Part shown: positions 56,714-64,000 of the stretch, piece by piece
Layout: each line of letters begins with the position of its first letter
Position numbering within the stretch: the stretch's first letter is position 1
Assembly: GCF_021513255.1 (NCBI RefSeq)
Contig: NZ_CP090977.1
Span: 3,348,001 to 3,412,000 of the forward strand
Direction of reading: 5' to 3'
DNA: 64,000 bases
Source: Planococcus sp. 107-1
GTDB taxonomy: Bacteria; Bacillota; Bacilli; Bacillales_A; Planococcaceae
Made by a program: the position numbers and the translations under genes
Notes under the pieces: generated by a model
Databases searched by the model: none
What the model was told of the DNA's origin: nothing
The model's input: only the letters and a program-made list of their open reading frames with translations

Positions 56714-56862
56714 AGTTTATTCAAAAAAGTGAAACCAAAATTAAATTGTTTTCGTGAACACCTTATTCCGTAAAACAGCAACGAAGTGCACGATGGTAAA
56801 AGATGTGCGGCTTAAGAATAATGTCTCTGCTATTTCGCTCTGTATCTTTTAAGAGTTCTCTA

Positions 56863-56951
56863 GCACCGGTGCGGTTCCGGACAGAGTGGAGCAATAAGAC
56901 GAGCGGTCTTCTCGGCTTATTGCGGGAATCCTGTCCAGAGCACCGAAGTGC
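56863..56951. other. structured intergenic element, possible ncRNA or dispersed repeat
   Basis: GGACAG (56879) pairs with CTGTCC (56931); inside it GCAATAAG pairs with CTTATTGC and CGAG with CTCG around a seven-base loop. The stem is flanked by GCACCGGTGC (56863-56872) and GCAC-CGAA-GTGC (56940-56951). No coding frame with RBS. It lies between two convergent terminators. Confidence 0.55.
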
Positions 56952-56997
56952 GATCTATAAAAAACGATGTTAAAATCCCCTAGTTTTTCGATAATTT

Positions 56998-57029
56998 AAA
57001 AGCCCCGAGTGATTCCACTCGGGGCTTTT
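56998..57029. terminator. terminator of the GGCT-like gene
   Basis: AAAAGCCCCGAGTG / CACTCGGGGCTTTT stem, shared sequence with the hairpin at 56683. Confidence 0.9.
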
Positions 57030-57030
57030 G

Positions 57031-57402
57031 TTAGGCATAGACGATTTCCCAGTTGCCTGAAGAAATCTTCGTTTTCAATAAATCCTGTTGTCTTGCCAAA
57101 TAGACGACCGCTTCTAGCGTTCCGTTTTCCGTTTGGACAGTTAAGGTCTTTTTCTCATAAAGATCGCTTTCGTCACCCACACAATCTTCTAAAAAGTCGA
57201 GGGCCGGCCATAAGACGTCTGGAATATCATAAACTTCTCCCACGACATTGTCGCTTCCAGCCAAACTAAAAGCTGGATAGCCAAGCCCTGTGTCATAAAG
57301 CGATCCTTTTGCTGATGCATGCTCAGAAACTAGATTCGCTTCTTCCAAATACGCATGATACTTGCCGCCTTGTTTCAATGTTCCGTATACAAATAATAAC
57401 AA
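57031..57402 (-). CDS. gamma-glutamylcyclotransferase-family protein
   Basis: 123 residues with the GGCT start FVYGTLKQGGKYHAYL and GEVYDI...LDFLEDCVG; the acidic residue in LDFLE is the probable catalytic Glu. Members release 5-oxoproline from gamma-glutamyl or related amines. TTG 57402 has GGGGAGG nine bases upstream. Single gene between terminators, beside ychF. Confidence 0.88.
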   Translation of the reverse strand: MLLFVYGTLKQGGKYHAYLEEANLVSEHASAKGSLYDTGLGYPAFSLAGSDNVVGEVYDIPDVLWPALDFLEDCVGDESDLYEKKTLTVQTENGTLEAVVYLARQQDLLKTKISSGNWEIVYA

Positions 57403-57417
57403 TTTGATATGCCTCCC

Positions 57418-57457
57418 CGAAAAAAAGCCGGATGCGGTTGAGGCATCCGGTTTTTAT
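57418..57457 (-). terminator. terminator of ychF
   Basis: AAACCGGATGCc / gGCATCCGGCTTT stem, then TTTT on the minus strand. Confidence 0.88.
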
Positions 57458-57512
57458 TATTTTTATCGCTGCTGCGACCTTATATTCTCATCATTGGTGT
57501 CGAAATTAACTT

Positions 57513-58613
57513 TTAGACGTTGAATCTGAACAGCATAACGTCGCCGTCTTTTACGATATACTCTTTGCCTTCTTGACGTACTTTCCCTGCTTCTTTCGCT
57601 GAAGCCATGGAACCCAGCTCAACTAAATCCTCGTATGCCACTGTTTCGGCACGGATAAATCCGCGTTCGAAATCAGAGTGGATGATGCCCGCACATTGCG
57701 GAGCTTTCATTCCCTTTTTAAAGGTCCATGCGCGCACTTCTTGAACGCCAGCAGTAAAGTAAGTAGCCAATCCAAGCAAATTATAAGAAGCTTTGATCAA
57801 TTGGTCAAGCCCCGACTCTTGGATGCCCAGCTCTTCAAGGAACATTTCTTTTTCCTCGTCTTCCAGCTCGGCCATTTCTTCTTCGATTTTCGCACAAACG
57901 ACGATTACTTCAGAATTTTGTTCCGCTGCGTATTCACGCACTTTTTGAACGTATTCGTTATCTTCTGCATCTGCAATTTCATCTTCAGAAACGTTAGCCA
58001 CGTAAAGCATCGGCTTTAATGTCAACAAGTTCAAGTTCTTCGCGATTTGAAATTCATCGTCTGTGAAGTCGATTGAACGCGCCATATGCCCTGCTTCAAA
58101 TGCTTCACGCAGTTTCATCAATACCGGCTCTTCAGCAACAGCATCTTTGTCTTTTTGCTTTACCAGTTTCGCAGCGCGCGCAATGCGCTTTTCGATGCTT
58201 TCCATATCCGCTAGGATCAATTCCAAGTTGATGACTTCGATATCTGAAATCGGATCTACTTTTCCGGATACGTGCGTCACGTTTTCGTCAGCGAAGCAAC
58301 GGACAACTTGGCAAATGGCATCTACTTCACGGATATGCGAAAGGAATTTATTTCCAAGTCCTTCACCTTTGCTGGCGCCTTTAACGATTCCGGCAATATC
58401 GGTAAATTCGAATGCTGTTGGAATGGTTTTTTTCGGTACGACCAATTCAGTCAGTTTGTCTAACCGTTCATCTGGAACTTCTACGATCCCGACGTTCGGG
58501 TCTATTGTACAAAACGGATAGTTGGCTGCTTCAGCCCCCGCTTTTGTGATAGCGTTAAATAATGTGGATTTCCCCACGTTTGGTAATCCTACAATCCCTG
58601 CAGTTAATGCCAT
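57513..58613 (-). CDS. ychF: redox-regulated ATPase YchF
   Basis: 366 residues, exactly the family norm. G1 GLPNVGKSTLFNAIT, G3-like DIAGIVKGASKGEGLG, coiled-coil arm (about 130-200) and C-terminal TGS domain (RAWTFKKGMKAPQCAGIIH). Obg-family member that prefers ATP; binds ribosomes and modulates stress responses. ATG 58613 has AAAGG ten bases before; a GTG three codons upstream is possible. Confidence 0.96.
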   Translation of the reverse strand: MALTAGIVGLPNVGKSTLFNAITKAGAEAANYPFCTIDPNVGIVEVPDERLDKLTELVVPKKTIPTAFEFTDIAGIVKGASKGEGLGNKFLSHIREVDAICQVVRCFADENVTHVSGKVDPISDIEVINLELILADMESIEKRIARAAKLVKQKDKDAVAEEPVLMKLREAFEAGHMARSIDFTDDEFQIAKNLNLLTLKPMLYVANVSEDEIADAEDNEYVQKVREYAAEQNSEVIVVCAKIEEEMAELEDEEKEMFLEELGIQESGLDQLIKASYNLLGLATYFTAGVQEVRAWTFKKGMKAPQCAGIIHSDFERGFIRAETVAYEDLVELGSMASAKEAGKVRQEGKEYIVKDGDVMLFRFNV

Positions 58614-58725
58614 AGGATTCACGACCTTTCCTCTATATAAAACGAATTATTTTTATGCAACCATTCCATTATAGGAATGAAACACGAATCTGTCCATTCC
58701 TCAAAGCTTTTGCAAAGTGAACCGC

Positions 58726-58929
58726 TTATTCCGTGACTTCCGCTTTGACTAAAATCTTTTTCATCTTTTTATTGAACTCGACTCGTGGAATCATCACGCT
58801 ATGTTGGCAGCCTTCACATTTAATGCGGATATCTGCCCCCATGCGAATAATTTTCCAAGCATTGGCCCCGCAAGGATGGCCTTTTTTCATTTCTACCACA
58901 TCATTCAAGCCAAATTCTTTCATTTCCAT
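58726..58929 (-). CDS. DUF951 family protein
   Basis: 67 residues: DVVEMKKGHPCGANAWKIIRMGADIRIKCEGCQH, with the conserved Cys and CxxC that define DUF951 (possible zinc ribbon). Conserved between ychF and mscS in Bacillales; function unknown. RBS AAAGGAG precedes ATG 58929, 17 bases after mscS. Confidence 0.92.
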   Translation of the reverse strand: MEMKEFGLNDVVEMKKGHPCGANAWKIIRMGADIRIKCEGCQHSVMIPRVEFNKKMKKILVKAEVTE

Positions 58930-58946
58930 CGTTGGGAGCTCCTTTA

Positions 58947-59864
58947 TTATTTTTTTGCAATAACAGAAGGATTTGATTCTTCCGGCGAACGCTGCACCAT
59001 AACCATCCGCGGATACGGAATTTCCACACCTTTTCGATCCAGATACTCTTTCAAATCTCTCCGGATGCCGCGGGAAACGGCAAAATGCTGCATCGGCAAA
59101 GTTTCTGCCGTGATTCGCATAATGATTTCTGTCGTCGTAATGTTTTGGACGCCGAGCAATTCAGGCGGTTTGATAATCTGCTCGTATCTTTCCGGAAGAT
59201 CGACAAGAAATTCCTGGATCAGCTTTTCCACTCGTGCAATATCGGACTCATAGGAAATATTCACATCCACAACGGCAATGGAGTTATGGATAGAGAAATT
59301 GACCACATCCGTTACATTGCCGTTCGGAAAGATGAACAATTCCCCAGTGAATCCTTTGACTTTTGTGGTCCGAAGGCCGATTTCTTCAACGGTTCCTTCC
59401 GCTTGGCCAACCCGGACATAATCACCTACTGAAAATTGGTCTTCAAAAATAATGAAAAATCCGGTGATTACATCACGCACTAAGTTCTGTGCACCAAAAC
59501 CGATAGCGAGACCCAGTACCCCAGCCCCGGCAATCAGTCCGGTGACATCGATTGTAAAAGCGGACAACACCGCAATTATAGCCATAAAATAAACAACATA
59601 AGCGACCACGTTTTCAAGCAATTTCGATAACGTCTGCTGGCGGCGTTCATTGTAATGAAGCGGCCCTTTGATCCGCACCGAAAAAGTTTTCCGGATTAAC
59701 GGACGGGCGAGTTTCACTACGATCACTGCCGCAACGATGATCAAAATCACTTTAATGGCCACAAAGCCGACTCCTACCCACATTTCCTCATCGGTCAAAA
59801 TATCTTTCACATTTTCTGTGAATGTACTTACTGCGCCTACTGCAGCCTTTGTATCGTCAGTCAC
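58947..59864 (-). CDS. mscS: small-conductance mechanosensitive channel MscS
   Basis: 305 residues: three membrane helices (about 20-45, 70-90, 98-125), the pore-lining third helix with GLIAGAGVLGLAIGFGAQNLVRD, then beta and C-terminal vestibule domains. It opens on membrane tension to release solutes. GTG 59864 follows GGAAGGTG. Directly downstream of the DUF554 gene. Confidence 0.95.
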   Translation of the reverse strand: MTDDTKAAVGAVSTFTENVKDILTDEEMWVGVGFVAIKVILIIVAAVIVVKLARPLIRKTFSVRIKGPLHYNERRQQTLSKLLENVVAYVVYFMAIIAVLSAFTIDVTGLIAGAGVLGLAIGFGAQNLVRDVITGFFIIFEDQFSVGDYVRVGQAEGTVEEIGLRTTKVKGFTGELFIFPNGNVTDVVNFSIHNSIAVVDVNISYESDIARVEKLIQEFLVDLPERYEQIIKPPELLGVQNITTTEIIMRITAETLPMQHFAVSRGIRRDLKEYLDRKGVEIPYPRMVMVQRSPEESNPSVIAKK

Positions 59865-59887
59865 TCTTTCACCTTCCTTGCACACAA

Positions 59888-60601
59888 TTATCCTAAGTTC
59901 ATTTTAAACATCACCGTGACAATCAGCCCTACCACTATGACACCCGGCAATAAATTCGCCACGCGCATTTTCGTTAGCCCCATCAAATTCAATCCGATGG
60001 CAACAATCATAACGCCACCGGTTGCGGTCATTTCCGTAATGAACATATCCAATGCCGCTTCCGGAACGATCAAACTGATTTGAGTAGCAAATAAAGCGAT
60101 TAATCCTTGGTAAACAAATACCGGAATTGCTGCTAACAGCACACCGATTCCAAGGGTAGACGCCAGTATAATCGATGTGAAGCCATCTATCAAACCTTTT
60201 GATATCAAGACGCCATGTTCGTTGCTCAAGCCGCTTTCAAGCGCCCCGATAATCCCCATAGCCCCAATTACAAATATCAACGTAGCAGTTACAAATCCTT
60301 GGGCTATGCTGTCTTTGCTTTCTTTAGCTCCCAGTTTCACTTCGATCCAGCGTCCAAAATCATTTAGCTTCTTATCTAAATTCATCCATTCACCGATTAC
60401 AGCACCAAACACCAAACTGATGATGACGACAATGAAGTTTTGGCTCTCTAACCCCATCTGCAGCCCTAATACCACTACAGCCAAGCCAATCACATACATG
60501 ACCGTTTCTTTCATCTTCTCGGGAATATTCCGAAGCGCCCTGCCAATCAGCGTTCCCACTACGATCAAAATCGCATTAACCAATGTTCCTAAGAGAACCA
60601 T
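59888..60601 (-). CDS. DUF554 family membrane protein
   Basis: 237 residues with seven or so hydrophobic segments, starting MVLLGTLVNAILIVVGTLIGRAL and with the KGLIDGFTSIILASTLGIGVLLAA core of DUF554 (YdfK/YqgA-like). Function unknown. RBS GAAGGGG precedes ATG 60601. Forms an operon with mscS. Confidence 0.92.
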   Translation of the reverse strand: MVLLGTLVNAILIVVGTLIGRALRNIPEKMKETVMYVIGLAVVVLGLQMGLESQNFIVVIISLVFGAVIGEWMNLDKKLNDFGRWIEVKLGAKESKDSIAQGFVTATLIFVIGAMGIIGALESGLSNEHGVLISKGLIDGFTSIILASTLGIGVLLAAIPVFVYQGLIALFATQISLIVPEAALDMFITEMTATGGVMIVAIGLNLMGLTKMRVANLLPGVIVVGLIVTVMFKMNLG

Positions 60602-60655
60602 CGCTTTACTTCCCCTTCCCGGTGCTATGTAATTTTCAATCGCTTCCTCTTTTTC

Positions 60656-60806
60656 CTTGTCGAGCCTATACGGAAGCCTCCGCTTTTCTTGTCCAGCTGC
60701 AGCTCCCAGGCTTTCGAGGTCTTAAGTCACCTGGCTTAGGAAATCGAGATTTCCACGCCATGCGCCTTAAGCTTGTCGAGCCTATACGGGAGCCTCCGCT
60801 TTTCTT
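60656..60806. repeat. 35-bp direct repeats framing a structured spacer
   Basis: CTTGTCGAGCCTATACGG, A/G, then AGCCTCCGCTTTTCTT at 60656-60690 and again at 60772-60806 with one difference. Between them GTCCAGCTGCAGCTCC and two CTTAAG palindromes. The module resembles a repeat family common in Bacillales intergenic DNA. A short relative is at 54825. Confidence 0.75.
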
Positions 60807-60825
60807 CCGACAAAACAGAACCTAT

Positions 60826-60851
60826 TTCCCTTTTCAGGAAATAGGTGCTTG
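60826..60851 (-). terminator. terminator of the soj-spo0J operon
   Basis: ACCTATTTCC / GGGAAATAGGT stem followed by TCTGTTTTG on the minus strand. Confidence 0.75.
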
Positions 60852-61685
60852 TCAGTTTAAAAGTTCAAGTATCCGTTCCAAATCTTCTTCTGAGAAAAAT
60901 TCGATTTCGATCTTGCCTTTGTTTTTTGATTTCTTGATTTGCACATTCGTTCCGAAACGGTCTCTCAATTCGGACTGCTTTTCTTCTATAAATAAATCCT
61001 TTTTCTTTTCATTTGTTTCACGTGGAACATCTTCATTCAGTCGCTGCACCAAATTCTCAAGTTGGCGCACATTCATATTTTCTTTCACAACTTTTTCAGC
61101 CGTTTCTAAAATCAGCTTTTTCGCTCTCAATCCAAGCAAAGTACGGCCATGGCCCATTGTTAATTTCTTGTCCGAAATCATCTGGCGCACAGGTTCCGGC
61201 AAAGCCAATAAACGGACATGGTTTGCAATATGCGGACGGCTTTTTCCGAGCCTGAAAGCAAGTTGTTCTTGAGTTAAACTTAAGGCTTCCATCAACTTTT
61301 GGTAAGCTTCCGCTTCTTCAATCGGCGTTAAATCTTCCCGTTGAAGGTTTTCTAATATAGCTAATTCCATCATTTGCTGGTCGTTTAAGTCTTTTACAAT
61401 CGCTGGAACTTCCTTCATTTTCGCAAGTTTTGCTGCGCGGAACCGTCTTTCCCCTACCACTAATTCAAACTGGTTTCCGACTTTCCGGACCACTATAGGC
61501 TGTAAAATGCCGTGTTCTTTTATCGATTCAGACAACTCCTGCAATGCCGCTTCATCGAAAATTTTACGGGGTTGATACGGATTCGTCCGTAATTGGCTGA
61601 TGCTGATTTGATTGATTTTTTCGGATTCACTGACTGATTCGCCCGGAAACAATGCATTGATTCCTTTGCCTAATCCTTTAGCCAT
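60852..61685 (-). CDS. parB: chromosome-partitioning protein ParB (Spo0J)
   Basis: 277 residues: N-terminal CTPase domain with RTNPYQPRKIF and GERRFRAAK, HTH with LTQEQLAFRLGKSRPHIANHVRLL and C-terminal dimer domain. It loads on parS as a CTP-gated clamp. Its start overlaps the soj end by 8 bases. A parS-like 16-mer lies in its own coding region, as in B. subtilis spo0J. Confidence 0.97.
   Translation of the reverse strand: MAKGLGKGINALFPGESVSESEKINQISISQLRTNPYQPRKIFDEAALQELSESIKEHGILQPIVVRKVGNQFELVVGERRFRAAKLAKMKEVPAIVKDLNDQQMMELAILENLQREDLTPIEEAEAYQKLMEALSLTQEQLAFRLGKSRPHIANHVRLLALPEPVRQMISDKKLTMGHGRTLLGLRAKKLILETAEKVVKENMNVRQLENLVQRLNEDVPRETNEKKKDLFIEEKQSELRDRFGTNVQIKKSKNKGKIEIEFFSEEDLERILELLN
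61014..61029. promoter_or_regulatory. parS-like site within parB
   Basis: TGTTTCACGTGGAACA, one mismatch to consensus; the B. subtilis spo0J gene has a parS in the same place. Confidence 0.88.
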
Positions 61686-62439
61686 TACGAATCACTTCCT
61701 TCGCTAATTCTAGATAGACTTCTGCCCCTCTAGATTTCGGATCATAAATGATGATCGGTTCGCCGTGGCTCGGTGCCTCGCTTAAACGCACATTACGGGG
61801 AATGATCGTCCGGTACACTTTGTCTTGGAAGTATTTTTTCACTTCTTCAATCACTTGTATCCCTAAATTCGTCCGTGCATCCAGCATCGTAAGCAATACG
61901 CCTTCAATCATGAGATCGTGATTCAAGTGTTTCTGGACTAAGCGGATTGTGCTTAGCAGTTGGCTTAACCCTTCAAGCGCATAATACTCGCATTGCACGG
62001 GGATGATAATTGAATCAGAGGCTGTAAGTGAATTGATGGTCAATAATCCTAATGACGGCGGACAATCGATGATGATGAAATCGTATTGGTCTTTTACTTC
62101 ATTTATAGCGTTTTTCAGCCGAACTTCTCTTGAAATCGTCGATACAAGCTCGATTTCTGCTCCTGCCAATGATATTGTGGCAGGCACAATATGAAGATTT
62201 TCAACTTTTGTCTCCATAATCGTGTCTTTGATGTTAACGTCATCAATCAGCACTTCATAAATGCACTGGTCGACATCGCCTTTATTAACCCCTACTCCGC
62301 TTGTCGCGTTTCCTTGGGGATCGATATCTATTAAGAGAACTTTTTGGCCTAAATAAGCAAGGCAGGCACTCAAGTTCACTGAAGAGGTTGTTTTTCCTAC
62401 GCCGCCTTTTTGATTGGCGATCGCAATAATTCTACCCAC
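61678..62439 (-). CDS. soj: chromosome-partitioning ATPase Soj (ParA)
   Basis: 253 residues: deviant Walker A QKGGVGKTTSSVN, DIDPQGNATSG and DCPPSLGLLT. It dimerises with ATP on DNA and regulates DnaA and origin segregation together with Spo0J. Start ATG 62439 has AAAGAAAG upstream; own promoter likely in the 169-base gap after noc. Confidence 0.97.
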   Translation of the reverse strand: MGRIIAIANQKGGVGKTTSSVNLSACLAYLGQKVLLIDIDPQGNATSGVGVNKGDVDQCIYEVLIDDVNIKDTIMETKVENLHIVPATISLAGAEIELVSTISREVRLKNAINEVKDQYDFIIIDCPPSLGLLTINSLTASDSIIIPVQCEYYALEGLSQLLSTIRLVQKHLNHDLMIEGVLLTMLDARTNLGIQVIEEVKKYFQDKVYRTIIPRNVRLSEAPSHGEPIIIYDPKSRGAEVYLELAKEVIRNG

Positions 62440-62575
62440 ACTTGCACCAACTTTCTTTCATACTTCTTCCATTTTACTGCGGTAACACGCTTAATACCAT
62501 TAGAAACCTAGAAATAATGATAGTTCTTTATCTATTGTAGCAAACCTTTGTACTTTTTATGATTACATTCCTATT

Positions 62576-62611
62576 AAAAAAGCCCTTTCTGTAAGCAGAA
62601 AGAGCTTTTTA
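62576..62611 (-). terminator. terminator of noc
   Basis: AAAGCTCTTTCTGC / GCAGAAAGgGCTTT-like stem with T run on the minus strand, at the noc stop. Confidence 0.82.
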
Positions 62612-63463
62612 CGTTTTTTTCTTTGGTATTTTTACAGTGATTTGATAATAATCGTCGTGGTCTTCTTCTTCTGTTGTCAATTCGATTCCCGTCTTCGTCA
62701 CCATGTTCAGCGATTCTTTGATCGTGTTCATCGCAATGCGGACATCCCGGCTCACCGTTTTTCTCCGCTGTTTCGGCTTTTTCGGTTCATCGGACAACAG
62801 CTTTGCCACTTTCGCTTCCAACTGGCTAACATTAAGCCCCAGTTCAAGGATTTCATTAAATAGTTTTTGCTGAAGTTCAGGATCTTTTATCTTCAATAAA
62901 GCCCGTGCATGCCGCTCCGTCACTAATCGGTTCAGCAAGGCTTCCTGGATTTCAGTCGGAAGTTTCAACAGACGCAGCTTATTCGCTACCGTCGATTGCC
63001 CTTTGCCAAGCCGCTGTGCCAATGCTTCTTGTGTAATGCCGTGTATCCCCAAAAGGTTCTGATACGCATTCGCTTCTTCAATCGCCGTAAGTTCTTCCCG
63101 CTGCAAATTTTCAATCAAAGCGATCGAAGCGGTTTCTTTATCGCTCAACTCGCGGACAATGGCAGGAACTTCTTCCCATCCGAGTGAACTCATTGCACGG
63201 AAACGACGCTCTCCAGCGATGATTTCATAATGGCCGTCGTCGCCTGTTGTGCGAACGACAATCGGTTGGATCACTCCATGTATATGAATTGTTTTTGCCA
63301 GTTCTTCGATCTTTTCTTGGTCAAAAACCGTTCGCGGCTGAAATTTATTTGCGCTTATTTTTTCAATCGGCAATTTCACAACATTCTCTGTCGCTTCATT
63401 TGCTGCCTTCACCGGTTCTTCTTTATCTCCACCTCCGAAGAAACGGGAAAAAGGACTCTTCAT
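62609..63463 (-). CDS. noc: nucleoid occlusion protein Noc
   Basis: 284 residues, ParB paralogue: N-terminal basic amphipathic [11 protein letters not shown] (membrane-targeting in Noc), [20 protein letters not shown], and HTH with [24 protein letters not shown]. It binds Noc sites and blocks Z-ring assembly over the nucleoid. Separated from soj/spo0J as in B. subtilis. ATG 63463 follows AAAGGTGG. Confidence 0.95.
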   Translation of the reverse strand: MKSPFSRFFGGGDKEEPVKAANEATENVVKLPIEKISANKFQPRTVFDQEKIEELAKTIHIHGVIQPIVVRTTGDDGHYEIIAGERRFRAMSSLGWEEVPAIVRELSDKETASIALIENLQREELTAIEEANAYQNLLGIHGITQEALAQRLGKGQSTVANKLRLLKLPTEIQEALLNRLVTERHARALLKIKDPELQQKLFNEILELGLNVSQLEAKVAKLLSDEPKKPKQRRKTVSRDVRIAMNTIKESLNMVTKTGIELTTEEEDHDDYYQITVKIPKKKT

Positions 63464-63537
63464 CCTCAAGCACCACCTTTTAAAAGCTCACTTGTTCATT
63501 ATTCGCTGTGTGTTACAAAAATACCTTTATTGATGAA

Positions 63538-63553
63538 TGTTCCACGTGAAACA
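63538..63553. promoter_or_regulatory. parS-like site between rsmG and noc
   Basis: TGTTCCACGTGAAACA, one mismatch to consensus, in the 100-base gap upstream of noc. Confidence 0.88.
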
Positions 63554-63564
63554 TTAGAATCGAT

Positions 63565-64000
63565 TTAGCTGATTGGGGATTTATTTGGCATGCCTGCTTT
63601 TCTCGGATACTTTTTCGGAGTATCTTTGAACTTTTTAAACACTTGAATATAGCGGTCGCTTTCTTCTACTGGCAGTTTGAAGGAATGGACATCTTCAATT
63701 TTTACTCCTAATTTTTGTAAAGCGTTTTCTGCATCGTTTAGTTCATCCGGAGCCGACGCTGCTTTCATCGCGGCAAACACCCCGCCTTTTTTAACAAGAG
63801 GAACGCATAACTCTGCGAGTACCGACAAACGGGCTACTGCTCGTGCTGTCACAAGGTCAAAGCTTTCGCGTTGAGCCGATTGGCCAAAGTCTTCTGCTCT
63901 CGCATGGACAAATTCTACACCTGACAGATTTAGTTTTTCGCTTAAATGCGTGAGGAATTGAATGCGTTTGTTAAGTGAATCCACAATCGTCACGTTGATT
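63565..64000 (-). CDS. rsmG: 16S rRNA (guanine527-N7)-methyltransferase RsmG (partial, 5' end outside window)
   Basis: 145 C-terminal residues: [51 protein letters not shown]. This is the SAM-binding and catalytic half of RsmG (GidB), which methylates G527 of 16S rRNA; its loss gives low-level streptomycin resistance. The N-terminal part continues right of the window. Confidence 0.96.
   Translation of the reverse strand, partial: INVTIVDSLNKRIQFLTHLSEKLNLSGVEFVHARAEDFGQSAQRESFDLVTARAVARLSVLAELCVPLVKKGGVFAAMKAASAPDELNDAENALQKLGVKIEDVHSFKLPVEESDRYIQVFKKFKDTPKKYPRKAGMPNKSPIS

Noticed and set aside
1..64000. CRISPR array, prophage, insertion sequence, tRNA or rRNA
   Set aside because: No regularly spaced identical repeats with unique spacers, no transposase or phage genes, and no cloverleaf or rRNA-like stretch noticed on reading both strands; a dedicated scan was not possible.

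Overview
The window looks like a stretch of Bacillota (order Bacillales) chromosome lying just left of the replication origin. Gene content and synteny fit a non-sporulating member of the Planococcaceae such as Planococcus; this is inference from gene order and composition, with no rRNA in view. From the right edge leftward the minus strand carries the classical origin-flanking series: rsmG, noc, soj (parA), spo0J (parB), a DUF554 membrane protein, mscS, a DUF951 protein, ychF, then rpsF-ssb-rpsR, yybS-gdpP-rplI-dnaC, purA, an M23 peptidase, walR-walK-yycH-yycI-walJ, htrA, a CxxH/CxxC mini-protein and rlmH. Nearly all core genes are on the minus strand, co-directional with leftward fork movement.

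Left of about 37.8 kb the window is an accessory and housekeeping mix. It holds a DUF1846 protein, an ECF sigma factor with a long C-terminal extension, a TPR-rifampin ADP-ribosyltransferase fusion with a GNAT partner, deoD plus a nucleoside deaminase, and hydrolases. Further left are a quinone/aromatic stress pair (VOC dioxygenase and esterase), DUF4317, an AraC regulator, and a bacitracin-type two-component/ABC cluster in which two of four genes are frameshifted. Then come a GGDEF protein, mqo, an O-methyltransferase, an ECF S-component with a switch-like leader, and two SLH-domain surface proteins. The left end has a PadR/YhgE pair with a perfect palindromic operator, a Na+/H+ antiporter, pgeF, an EamA transporter, an Lrp regulator, mnmH and a partial SWIM-domain gene.

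How it works together: replication and segregation genes (dnaC, ssb, soj/spo0J/noc) share the window with their probable cis sites. These are four parS-like 16-mers, two Noc-binding-like 16-mers and a dense cluster of DnaA boxes around the CxxH/CxxC gene next to rlmH. Cell-wall homeostasis is represented by the walRK operon, the adjacent M23/G5/LysM peptidase, htrA, and the SLH-NlpC/P60 hydrolase.

Caveat: six otherwise well-conserved genes carry single-base frameshifts (permease, histidine kinase, NAD(P)-binding protein, M23 peptidase, purA, DUF3267), two of them in 8-9 base homopolymers. Consensus indel errors are the simplest explanation, so these should not be read as real pseudogenes without checking reads. 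I saw no prophage, insertion sequence, CRISPR array, tRNA or rRNA, and no convincing wholly new system. The best leads are the DnaA-box cluster, the ECF S-component leader, the fused sigma factor with a nearby 5-prime remnant of a paralogue, and the phased 21-bp repeat upstream of htrA.
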